A DNA stretch of 64,000 nt from Bordetella ansorpii (GTDB lineage: Bacteria > Pseudomonadota > Gammaproteobacteria > Burkholderiales > Burkholderiaceae_B). The notes below the pieces were generated by a model that was given only the letters and a program-made list of their open reading frames with translations, made no database searches and was not told where the DNA came from. Below are positions 18,601 through 26,779 of the stretch, one piece after another (positions within the stretch are counted from its first letter, which is position 1; the number at the start of each line of letters is the position of its first letter). Location of the stretch: the NCBI RefSeq assembly GCF_900078315.1, contig NZ_FKBS01000029.1:917364-981363 (forward strand). The letters are read 5' to 3'. The position numbers were made by a program, and so were the translations under genes.

Positions 18601-19713
18601 TCAGGGCAGGGTTGGATAGTCGGTATAACCGTGCTCGCCGCCGCCGTAGTACGTGCTGCGGTCTCCCTCGTTCCAGGGGGCATTCTCTTTCAGGCGACGC
18701 ACCAGGTCCGGATTCGAGATGAACGGGCGGCCAAAGGCCACCAGGTCGGCTTCGCCGCTTTCGACTTTCTGGTCAGCCAGTTCGCGGTCGTAGCCGTTGT
18801 TGGTCATCCACGCGCCCTTGCCGCCGGCGGCGCGGTAGGCCGTCTTCAGCGCGACGTAGTCGAACGGGGCGCTGCCCTGCTGGTGATTTCGCGGACCACC
18901 GGTGGCGCCTTCGATCACGTGCACATACGACAGGTCGTACTTGGCCAGCTTCTGCACCACGTAGGTGAACAGCGGTTGCGGCTGGTCGTCGCTGGCATCG
19001 TTGGCCGGCGTGACCGGCGAGATGCGGATGCCGACGCGGCGCGCGCCGATCTCGGCGGTGATGGCGTCCATCACTTCGACCATCAGGCGGGCGCGGTTCT
19101 CGATCGAGCCGCCGTAGGCATCGGTGCGCGTGTTGCTGCCCGAGCGCAGGAACTGGTCCAGCAGATAGCCGTTGGCCGAGTGCAGCTCGACGCCGTCGAA
19201 ACCGGCGTCGATGGCGGCGCGGGCGGCACGGCGGTAGTCCTCGACGATGCCGGGCAGTTCATCGATGTCCAGCGCGCGCGGCTCGGACACGTCGACCATG
19301 GCGCCGGTGCCATCGGCATTGATGATGTAGGTCTTGGCGTTGGCGCGGATGGCCGACGGGGCCACGGGCGCGCCGCCGTTGGGCTGCAGCGTGGTGTGCG
19401 AGATGCGGCCCACGTGCCACATCTGCACGACGATCTTGCCGCCAGCCTTGTGCACGGCGTCGGTCACACGCTTCCAGCCCGCGAGTTGCTCGTCCGAGTA
19501 CAGGCCGGGCACGTCGGCGTAGCCCTGGCCCTGGTGCGAGATGGCGGTGGCTTCGGTGATCAGCAGGCCGGCGGTGGCGCGCTGCTCGTAGTAGGTGGCG
19601 GTGATGGGCTTGGGCACGGCGCGCGGCGAACGGTTGCGCGTCAAGGGAGCCATGACGATGCGGTTGGCCAGTTTCAGGTCGCCAGCGGTCGTCGGTTCGA
19701 ATAGCGTGGGCAT
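18601..19713 (-). CDS. Old-yellow-enzyme family alkene reductase (NemA-like)
   Basis: A protein of 370 residues, the usual size for this FMN flavoenzyme family. Motifs include the N-terminal LANRIVMAPLTRNRS, the ligand-binding HSANGYLLDQFL (His178 and Asn181) and RTDAYGGSIENRARL, with the barrel end DLVAFGRPFISNPDLV. These cytoplasmic enzymes use NAD(P)H to reduce activated alkenes, N-ethylmaleimide, nitrate esters or quinone-like electrophiles. GAAGAGG precedes the ATG. It lies 61 bases downstream of an ArsR-type repressor on the same strand, which suggests an electrophile-inducible operon. Confidence 0.95.
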   Translation of the reverse strand: MPTLFEPTTAGDLKLANRIVMAPLTRNRSPRAVPKPITATYYEQRATAGLLITEATAISHQGQGYADVPGLYSDEQLAGWKRVTDAVHKAGGKIVVQMWHVGRISHTTLQPNGGAPVAPSAIRANAKTYIINADGTGAMVDVSEPRALDIDELPGIVEDYRRAARAAIDAGFDGVELHSANGYLLDQFLRSGSNTRTDAYGGSIENRARLMVEVMDAITAEIGARRVGIRISPVTPANDASDDQPQPLFTYVVQKLAKYDLSYVHVIEGATGGPRNHQQGSAPFDYVALKTAYRAAGGKGAWMTNNGYDRELADQKVESGEADLVAFGRPFISNPDLVRRLKENAPWNEGDRSTYYGGGEHGYTDYPTLP

Positions 19714-19774
19714 TGCATACCTCTTCGGGAGATGAGGATGACGCGGGCGGGGGTCCGCGTCGGGAGGAGAGAGA

Positions 19775-20092
19775 TCAGATATCCCGGCCCAACTGGGCGA
19801 GAAACGCCGCGATGACGTCCTCGTCGCGCCGGAAGAACACCCACTGCCCTACCCGCCGGGTCTTGACCAGGCCGGCGCGTTGGAGGACGGCCAGGTGGGT
19901 GGAGACGGTGGATTGGGAAAGACCGCAGCGTTCGAACATGCCGGCGCAGACGCCGAAATCCAGCGGATGCTGTTGATCGGCGAAGTGGTGGGCGGGGTCC
20001 TTCAGCCAGTTCAACATCTCCCGGCGCACGGGATGAGCGAGGGCCTTGAGGATGCTGTCGGGGTCGATGGTGGGAGGGGTGGAGGGTGACAT
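19775..20092 (-). CDS. ArsR-family winged-helix repressor
   Basis: A protein of 105 residues. The winged helix includes ILKALAHPVRREMLNWL at the start and the recognition helix in GLSQSTVSTHLAVLQRAGLV, followed by a wing RRVGQWVFFRRDED. Cys49 and Cys56 (GVCAGMFERCG) sit next to the recognition helix and could act as a thiol switch; no arsenic-site pair is evident. The chosen ATG at 20092 gives normal family length, and the longer open frame upstream crosses unrelated sequence. It is upstream of and probably co-transcribed with the OYE reductase, so it is likely an autoregulator of that operon. Confidence 0.88.
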   Translation of the reverse strand: MSPSTPPTIDPDSILKALAHPVRREMLNWLKDPAHHFADQQHPLDFGVCAGMFERCGLSQSTVSTHLAVLQRAGLVKTRRVGQWVFFRRDEDVIAAFLAQLGRDI

Positions 20093-20170
20093 ATCGGTGT
20101 ATTGGGATTTTGCGAATCTTATATCGTTAGGATTCGATATGCAAGGGCGAGGGATGTCCCATGTGAGCAG

Positions 20171-20516
20171 TGACCTGCTCCCCTTGATTAGTACGAAATT
20201 GTCGTCGATGACTACACAAGAGAATTCCTTGCCATCGAGGTCGATACATCGCTGCCAGGATTGCAGGGGGCACAGGTTCTGCAACGGCTCTCGGAATTGC
20301 GTCGATTAGCTCTGCCGATCACCGTGGACAACGGCCCTGAGTTTGCCGGCAGGCCTTGGACGCTTGGACCTACCAGGTCGGTGTGAAGGTATCATTCATC
20401 AGGCCGGGGAACCCCATGGAAAACGCCCACATCGAGAGATTCAATGGGAAATTCCACGATGAATGCTTGAACGAGCATTGGTTCCTGTCGTTGCGCCAAG
20501 CAAAATCAGCAGGTCA
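20171..20516 (+). pseudogene. Degenerate IS3-type element with transposase orfB fragment
   Basis: Translation from about 20192 gives YEIVVDDYTREFLAIEVDT and then ITVDNGPEFAGR, and after a frame change near 20355 gives LDAWTYQVGVKVSFIRP and MENAHIERFNGKFHDECLNEHW. These are the DDE integrase-core blocks of IS3-family OrfB. Upstream OrfA, the first Asp block and the C-terminal end are missing and the frame is broken, so it is not functional. TGACCTGC at 20171-20178 is matched by its reverse complement GCAGGTCA at 20509-20516, which suggests that both outer ends survive around an internal deletion of about 346 bases total. No clear target duplication is visible. It marks a past insertion beside the AT-richer cassette. 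Confidence 0.75.
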
Positions 20517-20601
20517 GAGCATGCCCGGACCCACTTCAGAGATTTGGGAGATGCCAAAAATCCAGCGCGGCATTTGGAATACACACTTTCAAAGGGCAAG
20601 A

Positions 20602-21246
20602 ATGGACGAAAACCTACCTGCCAGCGGAAGCATTCCTTTTTCATTGGGCATGCCGAGCGTGCTGCGTATCCCTATCCCTGGTACAAACGGACTCTGCATT
20701 GAATTTCAGCCTAGAGGATGGAAACCCAAGAGCGGCTCCACATCCACGCTGTTTTTTCAAGGCATGTCGGGCAAGAAGCATCTTCGACTCGACTACGGCA
20801 TCAACGAAATAACAAAGACAGTCGATTACCACTGGAACCAGAAAGGCACCTACGAAAAATTCGAAATTTCTGGACATACTCCCGTAGGAACGGTTGGCGC
20901 GGTTGCCTACAACACAGCAAAATACTTTGCTTATGCAGGGCGAAAGTTGGCAATTCTCGGGATGTCGATGGATGCGGTATCCATCGTATTGGCCAGCAAG
21001 CCGATAAAGCGCACTACTGAGGTTGTAAGCGCATGGAGCCTCGCCTGGGGCTTTTGCAGACTGGCTGGCTCAGGCGGAGCAGCAATTGGAACTCTAGCAT
21101 CTCCCATCGGAACCGCTGTCGGTGGAGTAAGCGGGTGCATTATTGGTGGCTATGCAGGCTATCGCGTAGGTTCGGCCGCTGGCGGCGCAGTGTACGACTG
21201 GGCCGATGCTTACTTCACGCCGTTGCCTGAGGTCTCTGCCGAATGA
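20602..21246 (+). CDS. Uncharacterised toxin-like protein with C-terminal glycine-zipper segments
   Basis: A protein of 214 residues from ATG 20602 (AAAGGG five bases upstream); the frame is open back through the IS remnant and an ATG at 20521 is the alternative. There is no signal peptide. The N-terminal half is soluble (GISGKK-like charged and aromatic sequence, HLRLDYGINEITK). The C-terminal half (about 90-205) has hydrophobic and glycine/alanine-zipper segments (GSGGAAIGTLASPIGTAVGG, GGYAGYRVGSAAGG), as in membrane-inserting effectors or the carried domains of polymorphic toxins. Its TGA overlaps the ATG of the next gene. Base composition is AT-richer than its neighbours, suggesting transfer. 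No family is recognised; the effector idea is inference from architecture and context. Confidence 0.6.
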   Translation: MDENLPASGSIPFSLGMPSVLRIPIPGTNGLCIEFQPRGWKPKSGSTSTLFFQGMSGKKHLRLDYGINEITKTVDYHWNQKGTYEKFEISGHTPVGTVGAVAYNTAKYFAYAGRKLAILGMSMDAVSIVLASKPIKRTTEVVSAWSLAWGFCRLAGSGGAAIGTLASPIGTAVGGVSGCIIGGYAGYRVGSAAGGAVYDWADAYFTPLPEVSAE

Positions 21247-21944
21247 TGCATAGAGCGCTCTTCGCTTGCGCCGAGCCACGCGAGACCAAATGGCAACTCA
21301 GTGAGTTGCTCCCCTCCGGCGCGGGAGATATCGTACTTTTCGGCTGGAACATCGGTGCACAGATTGACGACGGCATACCAGCGGAGGTCAGCGCGCTCAT
21401 AGCTAAGGCGTTGACATCAGTCGCTCGCGTAACTTTTCAGAGGGACGAAGTCGCCCGCCTTAATTCGACAGAATGGTCAACCGAGGATGGCGACTTGGTG
21501 CGGACGCTTCCCGACCCAAATCAATCGAAGTTTGCCCAACTGGTCCTCAAGCGCGCGCCGTCTGGCATCAATATGGTGTCGACTCAACGATCTGAAACGG
21601 CCGCCGCTCTATTTGACGTTGGTCAGTGGCCATGGTGGCAACAAGGGCAGTTCGTATTACTCTCGGCACCAGACGCTGCACCGCCCAGCATCTCGCGAGA
21701 CACGTTGATTTCCATTTTTCACGGTGAATGGAACGAGCACCTGACCGAACTGAGAGAGATGGGTGTCGTCGGGGTGCTCCGCCCAGGGGTAGACGGAGAT
21801 GTGTTCGCCGTGCTGTTCCTGACCCGTCAATTCCGTGATGCCTTGCTGCAATCCCTCGCTCAGTATGCGAAGCAAGCCGGATATGCGTGGTCGCTGCTGT
21901 CAGAAGAAGAGTTCACTGAAGCGTCTTCCCGCCCATTAGCTTAG
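21243..21944 (+). CDS. Uncharacterised protein, possible immunity partner
   Basis: A protein of 233 residues, cytoplasmic by appearance, with no signal peptide or membrane segment. It is rich in acidic and tryptophan residues (GQWPWWQQGQFVLLSAPDA, SIFHGEWNEHLTELREMG). The start overlaps the stop of the previous gene as ATGA, so the pair is translationally coupled. Its low-GC bias and location match those of the upstream gene. An acidic soluble protein coupled to a membrane-active, glycine-rich protein is the usual layout of effector and immunity genes, but no known immunity family is recognised. The function is unknown. Confidence 0.65.
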   Translation: MMHRALFACAEPRETKWQLSELLPSGAGDIVLFGWNIGAQIDDGIPAEVSALIAKALTSVARVTFQRDEVARLNSTEWSTEDGDLVRTLPDPNQSKFAQLVLKRAPSGINMVSTQRSETAAALFDVGQWPWWQQGQFVLLSAPDAAPPSISRDTLISIFHGEWNEHLTELREMGVVGVLRPGVDGDVFAVLFLTRQFRDALLQSLAQYAKQAGYAWSLLSEEEFTEASSRPLA

Positions 21945-22150
21945 TCGGGGGCCTGACAGTAAATTCGTGCCGCTTTATGCGGTAAGGCGAAGGCTGGATC
22001 GGCGGTACCAGACGTACCGGAAGCAAGCATTCGGGGCTCCGCACGTTCCTCCCCGCCGTGGTCAGAGCCGCAAGACCGCAGGTGATTAGGACAGCGGCCT
22101 TGCCTATCGGCCGTCATGCATCAACCACCCGCGCCAAACCCGCTACACCG

Positions 22151-24604
22151 TCAAAACCGCCCACGCACCGACACGATGGCCGCCCTCGGATCCCCATAGA
22201 AATTCAGGAACCCGCCGTACCCAACGTTGCGCAGATACGTGCGATCGAACAGATTCGTCACCAACAGCGACGCATCCCAATTGGCATTGATCCGATACCC
22301 GACCCTGGCCGAGAAAACCGCATACCCACCACCACGCATCACCCCGCCCTGTCGCGCACTGCTGGTGTAGATATCGCTCTGTGCATTCATCCCGCCCCCC
22401 ACGCTCCACCCATACAGGGCGCCGCCGAAGTCCTCGGGGCTGAAGCTGTAGTTCGTCCACAGTTTGAACATCTGCCGGGGAATCAGGTCGGCATTGAACC
22501 GCTTGCCGACATTGTCGGCATTGGAATCGCTGAGATACTTGGCACGCGTATACGTATAGCCCGCAGAGATGTCCCAGTTCGGCGTGATCTTGCCGACCAG
22601 TTCCAGGTCGATGCCGTCGCTCTGCACCTGGCCGGCCGAGCGATAGCACGCGCCCGTGCTGGAGCCTCCGCAACCCACGTGGTCCCCATCTACCATCGAG
22701 CGGTTCTTGTCTCGAATGCGATATAAGGCCACGTTGAAGAACAACCGATCCTCAACCAACTGCACCTTCGCTCCCACCTCGGTCTGCCATCCAACGCGAG
22801 GATCCAGGACATTGCCCTGGTAATCCTCCTGCGTCTGCGGCACGAAGGTGTCCGCGTAGCTGGCGTACAGCGTGACGCGATCGTTCACGTCCCACAGCAG
22901 GCCGCCGTAGGGGGTGAACTCCTTGCTCGCCTTGCCCGCGCTGCGCACCCAGTCGGTGTTGGTGGCCGCCACGGTCCGGCTCTTGCTGCGATAGCTGGTC
23001 CAGCGGCCGCCCAGCACGAGCTTCAGCGGATCCGCCAGTGCGATCTGCGCGGAGGTGTACAGGCCTGACTGCTCCGTCACGGTCTGGCGGCGCGAGGTCA
23101 CGTTGCGATTGATGAGGGCGCTGTAGTCGTGGTCGTTGAAGACGTCCCAGTTCTTCGCGCTAAACGACGTGGAACCCAGCAGATTGTCCGACTTGGACAG
23201 GTTGTACCCGACCGTCAGCTTGTGCCGCTGGCCAAAGGCGCTGAATGGACCGGTGACGTTGAAGTCGGCGCTGTCCCACTTCGTCTGCTTCTGGTAGTAC
23301 CCATACGCGCTGGACGTGTCCGCACGTCCCGTCGTGACATCCACCGGCGCCGTCGTGACGATGCCCAGGTAATCGCCATCCAGCTCACGATGCCCGTAGG
23401 CCGCCCGCGCGGTCCAGTCATTGGCGAAGCGGTGGGTCAGATCGGCCGAGGTCTCCTTGATGCGGTAGATCGAATCCTGGTCGGACCCCATGAACGTGCG
23501 GCGCGAAGGCAGGCTGCCGTCGCTCATCAGAGGCAGGCCCCAGAAGGTGTTCGTGGTCCACTTGGAATACGTGCCCGACACGCCCAGGGTGGTGTTCGGC
23601 GTCAGGTCGTACTCCACGATGCCATAGGCGACTTCGTCGCGGCTCTTGGCATCGTCGTAGAACTTGTCCTCATCGTGCCGGACCAGCACGGTGCGGGCGC
23701 GCAGGGAGCCGTCCTGGTTCAACGGCGTGTTGAGGTCGATCTCGCCACGGCGCCGGTTGTTCGAGCCCGTGGACAGCGACCCCGAGCCGCCCAGTTCGGT
23801 ATACGGCCGCTTGCGCACGAAATTGACGGTGCCGCCCGGCTCGCCGCTGCCCGTCAGCAGGCCCGAGGGACCGCGCAGCACTTCGACGCGGTCGTACAGC
23901 GCCATGTCGGTAAAGGGATTGTTGGTCATGCCGACCACGGGCACGCCATCGGTCTGGGCATTGGCGGCGTAGCCGCGCACCATGATGGATTCGGTCCGGT
24001 CATAGCCGGTGGTGCTGACGCCCGTCACCTGGTTCAGCGCCGCCGCCGCGGTGGTCAGGTTCTGGTCGTCCATCTGCTGGCGGGTCAGTACCGAGACCGA
24101 CTGCGGGATGTCACGCAACGAGGTGGCGCCCTTGAACATGGAGACCGCCGGGGAGGCATAAGAGGGAACGCCGTCCGTCGTGACGAGATTTCCGCTGCCG
24201 ACCACACTGACCGGCGCCAGCTCCACCGCCGCCCCGGAATTGCCGGGCAGAGGCACCACGGAATAGCCGCCATTGGACTGCGCGATCGCCCCGAGGCCGG
24301 TACCGGCCAGCACGGCGGCCAGCGCATCCTTGGCGGCATATCGGCCATTGACGCCCGCGCTGTGTTTGCCGGCGATGTCCTGGGCCGAATACGAGATCAT
24401 CAGTCCGCTGGCCTGGCCAAACGCGCTCAGCACGGCTTGCAGGTTACCCGCCGCGACGGCGTAGACCCGCGTCTGCGGCACCGGCACGTCCTGGGCCTGC
24501 GCGCCACGCGGGGCCAGGGACAGCAGCGTGACCGGCAGGATTGAAAAAGCCGCCACGGAGATGGCGGCGGTGCGCGCTCGCGCGCGATGCATGAATTGAC
24601 CCAT
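22151..24604 (-). CDS. TonB-dependent siderophore receptor with STN signalling domain
   Basis: A protein of 817 residues. A signal peptide (about 1-45, ending AQAQ) is followed by an N-terminal STN domain (AGNLQAVLSAFGQASGLMISY). The plug includes RDIPQSVSVLTRQQMDD, MVRGYAANAQTDGVP and VEVLRGPSGLLTGSGEPGGTVN. The 22-strand barrel ends DPRAAIVSVRGRF with the required terminal Phe. This is the outer-membrane transducer class (FpvA, FoxA, FecA) that imports a ferric siderophore and signals through its STN domain to FecR. The ligand is not readable. The cognate FecR and ECF sigma genes lie immediately upstream. GGAAGA lies about eight bases before ATG 24604; the longer open frame extends into the FecR gene and is not used. 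Confidence 0.95.
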   Translation of the reverse strand: MGQFMHRARARTAAISVAAFSILPVTLLSLAPRGAQAQDVPVPQTRVYAVAAGNLQAVLSAFGQASGLMISYSAQDIAGKHSAGVNGRYAAKDALAAVLAGTGLGAIAQSNGGYSVVPLPGNSGAAVELAPVSVVGSGNLVTTDGVPSYASPAVSMFKGATSLRDIPQSVSVLTRQQMDDQNLTTAAAALNQVTGVSTTGYDRTESIMVRGYAANAQTDGVPVVGMTNNPFTDMALYDRVEVLRGPSGLLTGSGEPGGTVNFVRKRPYTELGGSGSLSTGSNNRRRGEIDLNTPLNQDGSLRARTVLVRHDEDKFYDDAKSRDEVAYGIVEYDLTPNTTLGVSGTYSKWTTNTFWGLPLMSDGSLPSRRTFMGSDQDSIYRIKETSADLTHRFANDWTARAAYGHRELDGDYLGIVTTAPVDVTTGRADTSSAYGYYQKQTKWDSADFNVTGPFSAFGQRHKLTVGYNLSKSDNLLGSTSFSAKNWDVFNDHDYSALINRNVTSRRQTVTEQSGLYTSAQIALADPLKLVLGGRWTSYRSKSRTVAATNTDWVRSAGKASKEFTPYGGLLWDVNDRVTLYASYADTFVPQTQEDYQGNVLDPRVGWQTEVGAKVQLVEDRLFFNVALYRIRDKNRSMVDGDHVGCGGSSTGACYRSAGQVQSDGIDLELVGKITPNWDISAGYTYTRAKYLSDSNADNVGKRFNADLIPRQMFKLWTNYSFSPEDFGGALYGWSVGGGMNAQSDIYTSSARQGGVMRGGGYAVFSARVGYRINANWDASLLVTNLFDRTYLRNVGYGGFLNFYGDPRAAIVSVRGRF

Positions 24605-24720
24605 CAGGCTTGTCTTCCAACGAAACAGAGTGATTTCTGCCTGGTATGTCACCCAGCTCGTGAAAAACCCCTCAATTTCCGGGGCGGCAAAGCCAAGAAA
24701 TTTGTAACGAAGCAATCGGC

Positions 24721-25734
24721 CTAGGTCGCAGCCTGTACGGTCACCCAGTAACGGGTCCGGGTTCTGACCGTGACCGGCAGCGTCCTGCGCAGCATGTCCA
24801 GCACGCGCTCCGTGTCGTCCACGGGGAAGATGCCGGAGACGGCAAGCGCGGCAACCGAGGCGTCGCAATCAAGGTGCCCGCTGCGATACCGCGCCAGTTC
24901 GGCGACGAACTCGCCCAGCGGCATCTGATGGACGACGAGCATGCCGTTGGACCAGGCGCCCGCCGCAGGATCGGCCTGCGCGCTGTCCAGCAGTTGCCAT
25001 CGGTCGAAGCGCACCTGCCTGCCCGCCTCGACCACGAAGGACTGGGCGGGCGCATCGGCGGGCTTGACCTCGACCGCGCCGTCCAGGACGCTGAGCAGGC
25101 ACTCGTCCTCGAGCTGGCGAACGGTGAAGCGCGTACCCAGGGCACGCAGCCGGCCTTGGGCCGTCTCGACCAGGAAGGGCCGCATGGCCGGGGAGGCTTG
25201 CCGGTCCTGGCCGGTGGTCACCAGCATCTCGCCGCGCAGCATATGCAGCAGGCGGCGTTGCTCGTCGAAGCGGATATCGATGGCGCTGTCGGTATTGAGC
25301 ACGACCTCGCCGCCATCGGCCAGGACGATGCGGCGGCGCTCTCCGACGGCGGTGCGATAGTCGGCCCGCCATGCCCGCCAGCCAGGGCTGCCCTGCAGCG
25401 CCCACACGCCTGCCACGGATACGGCGCCGCCCGCCAGCATGCGCAGCGCCCGACGGCGGCCGGGGCTCATCGAGGTATCGGGCGGCAAGAGCGTCGAGTG
25501 GGCGATGGCCGGGTCGACCTGCCGCAGGCACAAGCCCATCTCCTGCAAGTGCGCCCAGGCGCGGGCGTGCGCACTGTCGGCCTGCAGCCAGGCGCGCCAT
25601 TGCTCGCGGGTCTGCTGCGTCGCCTGCGGCGCATCCAATGCGACAAGCCAGCGCACGGCGGCCTTGCTGACCGCAACCGGAATGGGGGCCCCCTGCAGGC
25701 GGGGCATCGTCGGAAGGTTGGCGGGTGTCTCCAT
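24721..25734 (-). CDS. FecR-family anti-sigma factor/regulator of the siderophore receptor
   Basis: A protein of 337 residues. The cytoplasmic DUF4880-like N-terminus (about 22-70, WLVALDAPQATQQTREQWRAWL) is followed by a membrane segment (about 97-115). The periplasmic FecR domain (about 125-230) contains DYRTAVGERRRIVLADG and LNTDSAIDIRF, and a C-terminal region (about 265-330) follows. It is expected to bind the STN domain of the downstream receptor and control the FecI partner. Only five bases separate its start from the sigma stop, so the two are co-transcribed. It is more distant from the two exoprotein-linked FecR proteins than they are from each other. Confidence 0.95.
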   Translation of the reverse strand: METPANLPTMPRLQGAPIPVAVSKAAVRWLVALDAPQATQQTREQWRAWLQADSAHARAWAHLQEMGLCLRQVDPAIAHSTLLPPDTSMSPGRRRALRMLAGGAVSVAGVWALQGSPGWRAWRADYRTAVGERRRIVLADGGEVVLNTDSAIDIRFDEQRRLLHMLRGEMLVTTGQDRQASPAMRPFLVETAQGRLRALGTRFTVRQLEDECLLSVLDGAVEVKPADAPAQSFVVEAGRQVRFDRWQLLDSAQADPAAGAWSNGMLVVHQMPLGEFVAELARYRSGHLDCDASVAALAVSGIFPVDDTERVLDMLRRTLPVTVRTRTRYWVTVQAAT

Positions 25735-25739
25735 CGCGA

Positions 25740-26234
25740 TCAGCCGAAGCAGACTTGATGCACCGCGCGTTCGAGGTAGCGCTGCACGGTGGCCACCGAC
25801 ACGCTCAGCGCCTGAGCGATCTCCACCTGGGTCATGCCTTCGACCTGATGCATCAGGAACGCCTTGCGCGCCGACACCTTCAGCTGCGACAGGCGCCTGT
25901 CGATCTCGAGCAGGGTTTCGAGCAGCAATGCGCGCGTCTCGGGACTCGGCACCTCGGGTTCGGGCAACAGGGCCAGCGCGGCGAGATAGGCTTCCTCGAC
26001 CTTGCGCCGCCGGTAGAAGTTGGCGACCACGCGCTTGGCGATGGTGGCGAGCAGCGCCCGAGGCTCTCGAATGCTCAGCGGCTCTTCGTGGGCCAGCAGT
26101 TTCACGAAGGTGTCCTGGGCCAGATCCGCGGCATCGAAACTGTTGCCCATGCGGCCGCGCAGCCAGCCATGCAACCAGCCATGATGCGCGTGGTAGAGCG
26201 CCTCGATTTCAAGCGAAGAACGATGATCGCGCAC
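25740..26234 (-). CDS. ECF sigma factor, FecI type
   Basis: A protein of 164 residues. Region 2 (about 10-75) contains FDAADLAQDTFVKLLAHEEP and PRALLATIAKRVVANFYRR; region 4 (about 108-160) contains LKVSARKAFLMHQVEGMTQVEIAQALSVS. It directs transcription of the downstream TonB-dependent receptor when the siderophore signal releases it from FecR. A candidate Fur box lies 29-47 bases upstream of the ATG, consistent with iron-dependent expression. Confidence 0.95.
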   Translation of the reverse strand: MRDHRSSLEIEALYHAHHGWLHGWLRGRMGNSFDAADLAQDTFVKLLAHEEPLSIREPRALLATIAKRVVANFYRRRKVEEAYLAALALLPEPEVPSPETRALLLETLLEIDRRLSQLKVSARKAFLMHQVEGMTQVEIAQALSVSVATVQRYLERAVHQVCFG

Positions 26235-26262
26235 AGCCGACAGCCTTGCCCAGGCACCAAAC

Positions 26263-26281
26263 GGTAATGAGAAACAGTGCT
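26263..26281. promoter_or_regulatory. Candidate Fur box upstream of the FecI gene
   Basis: The 19 bases starting GGTAATGAGAAACAG match the Fur consensus (GATAATGATAATCATTATC) at 12 of 19 positions by direct comparison. The position between the FecI start and upstream sequence is where iron repression of fecIR sets normally acts. Confidence 0.5.
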
Positions 26282-26423
26282 AATTATGCCTTAAGGCGCT
26301 GATTCGTGTCCGAGGCGTGCGGGATCCTCGCTGCCCTGCGCCGGGCATCGGCCTTGATGGCTGCATCGCCAGCAACGGCACGGAGACGTCGGCCTGCCGG
26401 AATCGGCGGTGTGTACCGGGGAT

Positions 26424-26663
26424 CTAGCCCTTCATATCGCCGCGCGGTCTTCCTTTACCGCGCAGAGGATCCAGCAGCGGCTTCAAGCCGTTGTGATCCA
26501 GCTCATGCATCAACGCCAGCAACTGACCCAGCTTCCCTTCCGGGAAGCCATTACGGGCAAACCAGGTCAAATAATGCCCAGGCAGATCCGCCAGCAAGCG
26601 ATCCTTGTATTTGCCATAGGGCATAGCCCAGGTGACCAGCAGTTCGAGATCTTCGGCGTTCAC
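26424..26663 (-). CDS. DUF3820 family small protein
   Basis: A protein of 79 residues with the DUF3820 pattern: an N-terminal helix, then MPYGKYKDRLLADLPGHYLTWFARNGFPEGKLGQLLALMHELDHN and a basic C-terminus. The family has been described in Pseudomonas as a putative quorum-regulated virulence factor, but its biochemical role is not established. It is a monocistronic gene between the iron-signalling set and the catabolic cluster. Confidence 0.88.
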   Translation of the reverse strand: MNAEDLELLVTWAMPYGKYKDRLLADLPGHYLTWFARNGFPEGKLGQLLALMHELDHNGLKPLLDPLRGKGRPRGDMKG

Positions 26664-26779
26664 GGCGGTGTACTGTTGCCAGGAGGCGTAACCTTCAGGC
26701 TATCGATCATACAAGGCCAAGGGGAAGCCGCCGTGCTCTCCCCCGGTACATCGACCATCAACGCGACCAGACAACCCCG

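Noticed and set aside
20356..20601. Reading the toxin-like protein as a fusion with the IS3 transposase fragment.
   Set aside because: The shared open frame is accidental; the transposase part is broken upstream and a better start with AAAGGG lies at 20602.
21967..22089. A 40-codon GTG-started basic open frame between the cassette and the TonB receptor.
   Set aside because: No ribosome-binding site and no recognised similarity; it could be a remnant of a lost gene but cannot be supported.
24661..24690. CCCC...GGGG hairpin with T run between FecR and the TonB receptor as a terminator.
   Set aside because: The stem is only four pairs with a nine-base loop, too weak to call; the stretch also holds GGAAAT, which may be a FecI-type -35 instead.
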